A stretch of 45,766 nt of DNA from Rhodobacter sp. (GTDB taxonomy: Bacteria > Pseudomonadota > Alphaproteobacteria > Rhodobacterales > Rhodobacteraceae), in the NCBI GenBank assembly GCA_020250125.1, contig JADCEL010000037.1:1-45766 (forward strand), given 5' to 3'. Numbering within the stretch: position 1 is the stretch's first letter; every line of letters begins with the position of its first letter. Made by a program: the position numbers and the translations under genes. Positions 40,747 through 45,766 of the stretch are shown here, piece by piece. Below the pieces are notes generated by a model that did no database searches, was not told the origin of the DNA, and saw only the letters and a list, made by a program, of their open reading frames with translations.

Positions 40747-41132
40747 GTCGGTGCCTTTCCCGGATTGCGTGCTGATTCTGGTGCGCTTGCGCCCGCCGGG
40801 GCCGCCCCGCGCCCGCCGCATCCCAAAGCCTGGCTGATCTGACTTCCTGCCCTGTCAGGGCGTGCAGGCCTGTCAGGGCGCACGGGGCGCATCGCCCCCG
40901 CCCCGCAGGCATCCGCCCCGTCCCCCGTCCAAACCATTGACCCGCACCCCCGGCAAAGGGCTGCAACCGAACGAGTCGGGCAGCCGTCAACCGAAAGGTG
41001 ATCCGGCGCAGGCAGCCCGTCAAGCTTCGGGATGCCTTCGTCCCTGCGGCAGCCACAGGGGCAGGGCAACCCCGCCGCCTGCCGCCCACAGGGCGCAAGA
41101 CCATGCCGGAACAGCATAAGGTCAACCCCCCG
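40747..41132. other. Gap upstream of the Imm11-like gene
   Basis: No gene is seen in 386 bases. CCTGTCAGGGCG occurs twice (40851-40862 and 40869-40880), each copy containing the dyad CCTG/CAGG. No homology to the smc downstream side is visible before the repeat boundary at 41133. Confidence 0.5.
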
Positions 41133-41250
41133 CCACGCCGTCACCATGGCGCGGATGGACCGGCTGTTCGGGGTGACGATGGTGGAACAGGGTGTCAGCC
41201 AGCTGGTCAGCGTCGATCTGAAAAAGGCCGAGGCGCTGGTGGCGTGAGGC
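41133..41250 (+). pseudogene. Second copy of the smc 3' end (direct repeat copy 2)
   Basis: Carries only the last 37 codons and stop of smc (from [13 protein letters not shown] on), in frame with a short unrelated upstream stretch (an ATG at 41032 gives 71 codons). It lacks the ATPase motifs, so it cannot act as SMC. The sequence to its right (41251 on) is probably the original downstream flank of smc. Confidence 0.88.
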
Positions 41251-41260
41251 CTGCGCATCT

Positions 41261-41301
41261 GCTTTGTTAACCATGGCAGGGTATAGGCTTTGTTAACCAT
41301 G
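41261..41301. repeat. Tandem GTTAACCATG motif upstream of the micro-ORF
   Basis: GCTTTGTTAACCATG occurs at 41261-41275 and 41287-41301, 26 bases apart. TTAACCAT resembles a half-site recognised by the alphaproteobacterial cell-cycle regulator CtrA; this is a recalled motif, unconfirmed here. It lies 55 bases upstream of the micro-ORF. Confidence 0.5.
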
Positions 41302-41318
41302 CGCGCTTACCGCTGACC

Positions 41319-41340
41319 CCGTTGCGACCCTTCGCAACGG
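41319..41340 (+). promoter_or_regulatory. Leader hairpin directly before a perfect Shine-Dalgarno
   Basis: CCGTTGCGA (41319-41327) and TCGCAACGG (41332-41340) form a perfect 9-bp stem with a CCCT loop. The next base starts AAGGAGGTGA, a near-complete anti-16S match, 8 bases before a GTG start. The hairpin could expose or protect the ribosome-binding site. Confidence 0.65.
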
Positions 41341-41355
41341 AAGGAGGTGAGGAAT

Positions 41356-41445
41356 GTGAACGAAATCGATTATCGGAAGTGGATGGTGGCCATCGCAGCC
41401 GCAATGCTGCTGATCGCCATCATCCGCCTTCTGACCGGGGCATAG
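41356..41445 (+). CDS. 29-residue single-pass membrane peptide
   Basis: Starts at GTG 41356, 8 bases after AAGGAGGT; an ATG at 41354 is out of frame and meets a stop at once. The peptide begins MNEIDYRKW and then has one hydrophobic helix (about residues 10-27, MVAIAAAMLLIAIIRLL), ending TGA... in residues Thr-Gly-Ala before TAG. A charged N-terminus plus one helix suggests an inner-membrane peptide. It is followed 15 bases later by a strong intrinsic terminator, so leader, ribosome-binding site, peptide and terminator form a complete transcription unit of about 180 bases. No homologue is recognised from memory; it might belong to a broader family of alphaproteobacterial micropeptides. Confidence 0.7.
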   Translation: MNEIDYRKWMVAIAAAMLLIAIIRLLTGA

Positions 41446-41460
41446 CCCAGAAAAGAAGGG

Positions 41461-41494
41461 GACCCTGCCGAGCTACCACTCCGCAGGGTCTTTT
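41461..41494 (+). terminator. Intrinsic terminator of the micropeptide unit
   Basis: GACCCTGC (41461-41468) pairs with GCAGGGTC (41483-41490), followed by TTTTGTT. A perfect 8-bp GC-rich stem with a U-run gives a classic Rho-independent terminator, one of the clearest in the window. Confidence 0.85.
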
Positions 41495-41584
41495 GTTGGT
41501 GAGGTCTGAACGAACGATTATCGGATGTCAGAATGATCCCCATTCCCTTACAAAAAGTAAAGGCCGCTGATCACCCGAAAAATC

Positions 41585-42151
41585 TCACCGCAGCACCGTC
41601 AGCATATTGCCCAAAGCCACCTCGCCGTCCGTCTCGACCGCGCACAGGATGCCGCGCAGGCGCAGCCCGGCATGCGCCGGATCGATGATCCACTGCATCG
41701 CCGCCGCGCCGAAGCGCACTTTCCACTTGGCGCAGCCATCATTGGGCACATCCGACACCCGCAGCACCGCCGTACCGGCGCGCAGCAGGGTCCCGGCCGG
41801 CAGGTTCGCCGCCGACAGATCAAGGTCGGCGGCAAGGGTATCGCCGGGATGCGTCAGGTCCGGGTCGTGCCAGACCAGATCCAGCACGCGCGCGGGGATG
41901 ACCGCCACCTGAATGCGCGGATCGGGCGTTCCGTCTGCCTGGCGCAGCCAGGGCTGTGTCAGCCAGCGGTCGCCGGGCACGCCTTCGGCGCGGGTCAGGC
42001 GCAGGGTCTGCGGGAACCTGCGTTCGCTCGGGGCGGGGCGGACGCACAGGCAGGTGATGCGCCCGGCGTCGCGCGGGGCCGCCAGCACATGCGGCAGCGC
42101 GCGGGCCAGGTCTTCCGCCGTCAGATGATGACCCCCGTCGGGGCGGGTCAT
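41585..42151 (-). CDS. MOSC domain protein
   Basis: A 188-residue protein of the MOSC (molybdenum cofactor sulfurase C-terminal) fold: GVPGDRWL near residue 58, LDLSAANLPAGTLL near 112, and the conserved-Cys segment NDGCAKWKVRFG near 138. MOSC proteins bind molybdenum cofactor or similar sulfur carriers; YiiM-like members reduce N-hydroxylated compounds. It forms a TGATG junction with the upstream lytic transglycosylase gene, so ATG at 42151 is used. The specific substrate is unknown. Confidence 0.85.
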   Translation of the reverse strand: MTRPDGGHHLTAEDLARALPHVLAAPRDAGRITCLCVRPAPSERRFPQTLRLTRAEGVPGDRWLTQPWLRQADGTPDPRIQVAVIPARVLDLVWHDPDLTHPGDTLAADLDLSAANLPAGTLLRAGTAVLRVSDVPNDGCAKWKVRFGAAAMQWIIDPAHAGLRLRGILCAVETDGEVALGNMLTVLR

Positions 42152-43320
42152 CACAGCGCCGCCAGCAGGTCGGGCGTGGGCCAGGCATCGGCCGGCAGCC
42201 CCAGACGCTGCTGTTCCTTCTGCACCGCCACCCGTGTCTGCCGGCCGAGGATGCCGTCGATCCTGCCAACGTCATGGCCGCGCGCCGTCAGCTTTTCCTG
42301 CAGCTGCTGCATCTCTTTGCCCGACAGCCCCGGGGCCGGATTGCCCGCTGCATAGGGGGGTGCGCCTTGCAGCCGGGTGGCGAAATAGGCGGCGGTCGTC
42401 ACATAGACCATGCTCTTGTTCCAGTTGAACAGGACCGAAAAATTCGGATAGGCCAGAAAGGCCGGCCCGCCTCGCCCCTGGGGCAGCAGCACCGAGGCGG
42501 GCAGCGTGCCCGCAGGCAGCGACCCGTCACGCGGTACGGCCCCCAGCCGGCCCCAGTCGGCCACGCTCCGCGTCTTGTCCAGCCCGGTCAGCGCCCAGTC
42601 GAAATCATCCGGCAGCGTGACCTCTTGCAGCCAGGGCTGGCCCGGTGCCCAGCCCAGCGCCGACAGCTTGCGCGCCGCCGACAGCAGCGCATCGGGGGCC
42701 GAGGTTTTCAGCGTGATCCTGCCGTCGCCATCGCCGTCCACCCCGTCGGCAATGATATCGGCAGGCAGCATCTGCACCATGCCAATCTCGCCCGCCCAGG
42801 CCCCGGTGGTCTTTGCGGGGTTGATCATGCCCCGCTCATACAGGGTCAGGGCCGCCAGAATCTGCGGCTGGAACAGCTCCGGCCTGCGGCAATCATGGCC
42901 CAGCGTGACCAGGGCGTTCACCGTGTTGAAATCGCCCTGCACCTGCCCGAAATCGGTCTCGAAGGCCCAGAAGGCCAAGAGGATGCCGCGCGGCACGCCA
43001 TGCTCCCGCTCTGCCGCGTCAAAGACCGCGTCATATTCCCTGCCCTTGGCCAGCCCCGTCTGCAGGCGGTTCTTGCTGATCAGCGCCCGGGAAAACTCCA
43101 GAAAGGGTTTCTGGAACACCGACTGCGACCGGTCGGCCTTCAGCACCCTTGGGTCTTGCCGCGCGGTGGCGAAGAAGGCGTCGATCCGGTCTTGCGGATG
43201 CCCCTGTTCGGCCGCCTTGGCCTTCATCGCGGCAACGAATTGCCCGAAGTCACCGCCGCAGGGCGCCGCAACCGCCGGTCCGGCAAGACCGCAGATCAGC
43301 AGGGTGGCAGCAAGACGCAT
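42151..43320 (-). CDS. Lytic murein transglycosylase (MltB family) with peptidoglycan-binding domain
   Basis: A 389-residue exported enzyme. A signal peptide (residues 1-18, AVAA cleavage) is followed by an SLT/MltB-like domain with LLAFWAFETDFGQVQG (catalytic Glu near residue 121) and GEIGMVQMLPADI near 177, and a C-terminal peptidoglycan-binding domain (about 330-389, LQEKLTARGHDVGRIDGILGRQT in parts). It cleaves peptidoglycan glycan strands in the periplasm. AAGGAG lies 8 bases before the ATG. It follows cobD by 24 bases and is probably transcribed with the cob pair and the MOSC gene. Confidence 0.92.
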   Translation of the reverse strand: MRLAATLLICGLAGPAVAAPCGGDFGQFVAAMKAKAAEQGHPQDRIDAFFATARQDPRVLKADRSQSVFQKPFLEFSRALISKNRLQTGLAKGREYDAVFDAAEREHGVPRGILLAFWAFETDFGQVQGDFNTVNALVTLGHDCRRPELFQPQILAALTLYERGMINPAKTTGAWAGEIGMVQMLPADIIADGVDGDGDGRITLKTSAPDALLSAARKLSALGWAPGQPWLQEVTLPDDFDWALTGLDKTRSVADWGRLGAVPRDGSLPAGTLPASVLLPQGRGGPAFLAYPNFSVLFNWNKSMVYVTTAAYFATRLQGAPPYAAGNPAPGLSGKEMQQLQEKLTARGHDVGRIDGILGRQTRVAVQKEQQRLGLPADAWPTPDLLAAL

Positions 43321-43344
43321 GGAAATCTCCTTCGCGGCAGGATG

Positions 43345-44253
43345 TCAGACAAGGGCAACCAGACAGGCCAGCCCCAGCAGGCCCGCCCAGGCCCGCCACA
43401 GCGCGGAACAGGCGGCATCGATCTGATCCGGGCCGGGGTCGGCGCGGCCCTCGGGCCAGACCCAGGGAAAGGCGGTCATCACCCCGTTGTAGCTGCGCGG
43501 CCCCGACAGCGCGACATTCAGCACCACCGCCATCGCCGCCTCGGGCCAGCCCGCATTGGGTGAGCGGTGCAGCGGCCCGTCGCGCAGGACCGGGGCCGGA
43601 TCAAACCGGCCGTGGGCCAGCAGGATCAGCGCCGCCGTCAGACGCGCCGGAATCCAGTTGAGCAGATCGTCAAACCGCGCCGCCGCCCAGCCGAACTGCT
43701 CATGCCGGGGGGTGCGGTGGCCGATCATGCTGTCGGCGGTATTGGTGATCTTGTAGATCATCAGCCCGGGCAGTCCGAAGACCAGAAAGGCCAGCGCCGG
43801 GGCCACCACCCCGTCGCTGAGGTTTTCGGCGGCACTTTCAATGGCTGCGCGGGCAACCCCTGCCCCGTCCAGCCCCGACGTGTCGCGCCCGACGATGCGC
43901 GCCACCATGCGCCGCCCGTCCGACAGCGACAGGCGCAGCGCATCGCCCACCGCCCGAACATGGTCCACCAGGCTGCGCTGCGCCAGCAGGATCGCGGCGG
44001 CCAGCACCTCCAGCAGGCCCCCGTCGGGAAGGGAAGCGATTGCAGCCCCCGCCAGCCCCGCCCCGCAAACCAGCACCAGAAGTGCAAGCACACCCTTCGC
44101 CTTGCGGTTTTCGCCCCTGTTGAGCTTGGCATCCAGCCATCCCACGGCACGGCCCATGACAACAGCGGGATGCGGCAGGCGGGACCACAGCCAGTGCGGC
44201 TCGCCGAAGGCCGCGTCCAGAAGCAGGGCCGGAACCAGCAGGGCGGCACTCAT
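43345..44253 (-). CDS. cobD: Adenosylcobinamide-phosphate synthase (CobD/CbiB)
   Basis: A 302-residue membrane enzyme of cobalamin biosynthesis that joins (R)-1-amino-2-propanol or its phosphate to adenosylcobyric acid. Several hydrophobic segments and the family blocks DAAFGEPHWLWSRLPHPAVVMG (as parts, near residues 10-32), ESAAENLSDGVVAP near 139 and NTADSMIGHRT near 172 are seen. GGAGG lies 7 bases before the ATG, which overlaps the cobC stop by 4 bases. cobC and cobD catalyse consecutive parts of the aminopropanol arm. Confidence 0.94.
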   Translation of the reverse strand: MSAALLVPALLLDAAFGEPHWLWSRLPHPAVVMGRAVGWLDAKLNRGENRKAKGVLALLVLVCGAGLAGAAIASLPDGGLLEVLAAAILLAQRSLVDHVRAVGDALRLSLSDGRRMVARIVGRDTSGLDGAGVARAAIESAAENLSDGVVAPALAFLVFGLPGLMIYKITNTADSMIGHRTPRHEQFGWAAARFDDLLNWIPARLTAALILLAHGRFDPAPVLRDGPLHRSPNAGWPEAAMAVVLNVALSGPRSYNGVMTAFPWVWPEGRADPGPDQIDAACSALWRAWAGLLGLACLVALV

Positions 44254-45224
44254 GACAGATCCTCCAGCGCCCTGGCCAGCCGCGCCCACTGCGCCTCGGA
44301 CCCCGGCAGGCCAAGGCGCAGCCATTCATTTGAATAGGGAAACATGCGTGTCCAGATGTGGCGGCGGGCCAGCGCCATGTGCCACAGGCCGGGGTTGGGC
44401 AGGCGCACCAGCCGGAACAGGTCGGTCCCGCCCGCAATCTCTGCCCCCGCCGCCGTCAGCAGCGCATCCAGCCGTGCGGCATCCCGCGCCAGCCGCGCCC
44501 GCGCCTTGGCCGCCCAGTCCTCATCGCGCAGGGCGGCGGTGCCCACGGCCAGCGCCGGCCCGGAAACGGCCCAGGGCCCCAGCTTGACAGACAGGCGGCG
44601 GATCAGCGCCGGATCGCCGATGCCAAAGCCAAGGCGCAGCCCCGCCAGCCCCCAGAACTTGCCCAGCCCCTTCAGCACAACCGTTCCCGGACGCGCCGCA
44701 AGGCCCACCAGGCTGACCCCGGGTGCGATATCGGCAAAACTTTCGTCGATCACCACGAAGCTGCCCTCGGCCTCTGTGCCCTGCCACACCCGTCCGTCCG
44801 GATTGTTCGGATTGACCAGCACAAGCGCCTCTGCGGCCCCGCTGCTTTCGGTCCAGCCATGGGCGGCAAAGGCGCGCCCATGTTCGTTATAGGTCGGGCC
44901 GGGAATGCGGACGCGCCCCGCCGCGATGGTGCCGGGAAGCTGCGCAATCAGCGCCGATGTCCCCGGCGCGGCCACAATGGCCGCCCCGTCCGGCACCTGC
45001 CAGAACCGCCGGGCGGCCGCCAGAAGATCGTCCTGCGCCCCCTGATCGGGAAGCGCCGTCCAGCAGCCGGCGGGCAGATCGGGCAGCGGGAAGGGCACCG
45101 GATTGATGCCCGTGGACAGATCGATCCAGTCGGCCCGCGCGCCGCCAAAGCGCCTGCGCGCGGCGTCAAGACCGCCGCCATGGTCGGCAGGGGTGTGGTG
45201 CGGCGGCGCGGCATCAAGGCTCAT
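44250..45224 (-). CDS. cobC: Threonine-phosphate decarboxylase (CobC), PLP-dependent
   Basis: A 324-residue class I/II aminotransferase-fold enzyme that makes (R)-1-amino-2-propanol O-phosphate from L-threonine phosphate for cobalamin. The HGGGLDAA start, IDLSTGINPVPFP near 33, VNPNNPDG near 137 (phosphate/PLP contact), DESFADI near 161 and LGKFWGLAGLRLGF near 190 with the Schiff-base Lys are all visible, as is the C-terminal Arg region. AAGGAG lies 7 bases before the ATG at 45224. Its upstream gap has no B12 riboswitch that I can recognise. Confidence 0.93.
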   Translation of the reverse strand: MSLDAAPPHHTPADHGGGLDAARRRFGGARADWIDLSTGINPVPFPLPDLPAGCWTALPDQGAQDDLLAAARRFWQVPDGAAIVAAPGTSALIAQLPGTIAAGRVRIPGPTYNEHGRAFAAHGWTESSGAAEALVLVNPNNPDGRVWQGTEAEGSFVVIDESFADIAPGVSLVGLAARPGTVVLKGLGKFWGLAGLRLGFGIGDPALIRRLSVKLGPWAVSGPALAVGTAALRDEDWAAKARARLARDAARLDALLTAAGAEIAGGTDLFRLVRLPNPGLWHMALARRHIWTRMFPYSNEWLRLGLPGSEAQWARLARALEDLS

Positions 45225-45448
45225 CAAAGGCTCCTTCCCTGCTGCCCAGAAAGCGGAAAACGCCCCCCCGCGCAAGGCTTGTCGCCTGTGCGGTGCCGCG
45301 ACGTCCGTCAGGGGGCTGATCGGTGTGACACCGACGGGATCGCTTGTGTCTGGCCCCGGCAGGGCGCTGAAACAGCAATCCGGTCGCTTGCCGGCCGGGA
45401 TACTCGTCGCGATCCGGGCAAAGGGATTTTCGCTTTGGCCGGGAACAG

Positions 45449-45646
45449 GAAACGCGACCCGCGTTTTCCCCGCCCCTGCGCGATGGTGCCCTGTGGACCG
45501 GCAGGTCCGGGAACACCGCAGGCCAGCGCCCGACCCGGCGGGTGCGAAGCGCCCGCCGGGGGCGGGTCGGGCGCTGGCCGGGGGCTTTGGCCCCCGGCTG
45601 GTCCTGATACCAGCGCAGCGCTGTGGCAGGGGCGATGGCCCCTGCC
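45449..45646. repeat. Dispersed hairpin repeat, copy B
   Basis: Ordered hairpins: GGAAACGCG with a nearly perfect partner (45449-45457/45461-45470), a perfect 17-bp stem (45521-45537/45563-45579), CCGGGGGC/GCCCCCGG with TTTG loop (45578-45585/45590-45597), and GGCAGGGGC/GCCCCTGCC with GATG loop (45625-45633/45638-45646). Same order and orientation as copy A. Confidence 0.85.
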
Positions 45647-45687
45647 AGTGAAGCGGTGAAAGTGCTTGCGCCACTCCGGGCGGATCA

Positions 45688-45766
45688 GGAAACGCGACCC
45701 GCGTTTCCCCGCCCGCGCGCGACGGTGCCCTGTAGATCGGTCGGTCCAGGCACCACGAAAGGCCAG
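45688..45766. repeat. Dispersed hairpin repeat, copy C (cut by window end)
   Basis: A further copy begins with the perfect GGAAACGCG/CGCGTTTCC hairpin (45688-45696/45700-45708) and runs, very like bases 3-80 of the window, into GAAAGGCCAG, where the window stops just inside the second hairpin. Confidence 0.85.

Noticed and set aside
41032-41250. Independent 71-codon gene
   Set aside because: Its C-terminal half is the duplicated smc tail and its N-terminal half has no protein character or ribosome-binding site.
45225-45448. Cobalamin riboswitch upstream of cobC
   Set aside because: I looked for the B12-box and conserved core on the minus strand and found no convincing match; only a short CGGTGT/ACACCG dyad is present.
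1-45766. CRISPR array, tRNA or rRNA genes
   Set aside because: No regularly spaced short repeats, cloverleaf-forming sequences or rRNA-like stretches were recognised on either strand.

Overview
The window is high-GC DNA with compact gene spacing, many ATGA or TGATG overlaps between neighbouring genes, and proteins typical of the alphaproteobacterial family Rhodobacteraceae (Paracoccus/Rhodobacter-like): a long alpha-type SMC, aerobic-type cobC/cobD, PuuD urate hydroxylase, a DUF2585 protein and Frc/Rbs-type sugar ABC genes. It looks like chromosomal DNA. No rRNA, tRNA, CRISPR array or intact transposase was seen. Both ends lie inside copies of the same GC-rich intergenic hairpin repeat, so the window may be a whole contig that broke at repeats.

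Layout. (1) 1-2481: hairpin repeat, DUF2585 membrane protein, glycerate kinase. (2) 2653-9654: inositol-type cluster. A LacI-family regulator is followed by an opposing operon of two Gfo/Idh/MocA dehydrogenases around an IolE-like enzyme, which is divergent from iolC-iolB-class II aldolase; iolD and iolA are absent. (3) 9688-11285: plsC-cdsA phospholipid pair. (4) 11474-27543: a large sugar-catabolism island around a SorC-family regulator. To its left, on the minus strand, are an ABC importer (binding protein, permease, ATPase), a PfkB kinase, a GatZ/KbaZ-family protein, a Gfo/Idh dehydrogenase, a TIM-barrel isomerase, an alpha/beta hydrolase and a ribulose-phosphate epimerase. To its right, on the plus strand, are a LacD-like aldolase, an unusual ROK kinase fused to a P-loop domain, a second class I aldolase, a Gfo/Idh dehydrogenase, a D-lyxose isomerase and a PfkB kinase. 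A shared TTGCAGAAA motif precedes both arms. (5) 27555-28182: a small IS remnant and a parDE locus whose toxin gene is cut short. (6) 28288-34598: purine (urate) degradation: puuD, a LysR regulator, an NYN-type nuclease, uraH, a puuE-uraD fusion, ureidoglycine aminohydrolase and ureidoglycolate lyase. (7) 34610-39488: GAPDH divergent from smc. (8) 39489-41250: a 1.76-kb segment bracketed by a 118-bp duplication of the 3' end of smc, holding hairpin repeats and an orphan Imm11-like gene. (9) 41251-41490: a mini-locus with a 29-residue membrane peptide. (10) 41585-45224: MOSC protein, lytic transglycosylase, cobD, cobC, then repeats to the end.

How the parts work together. The inositol arm would convert a cyclitol to 2-deoxy-5-ketogluconate 6-phosphate and then cleave it. 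The sugar island has an importer, kinases, epimerases/isomerases and aldolases, which points to phosphorylation and cleavage of a less common hexose or hexitol (tagatose or lyxose-like) feeding triose phosphates to GAPDH. The purine arm takes urate to ureidoglycolate, glyoxylate and urea, apart from an allantoate amidohydrolase not present here. The strongest leads for something undescribed are the ROK/P-loop fusion and its island, the smc-tail duplication with the orphan immunity-like gene, and the hairpin-SD-micropeptide locus.
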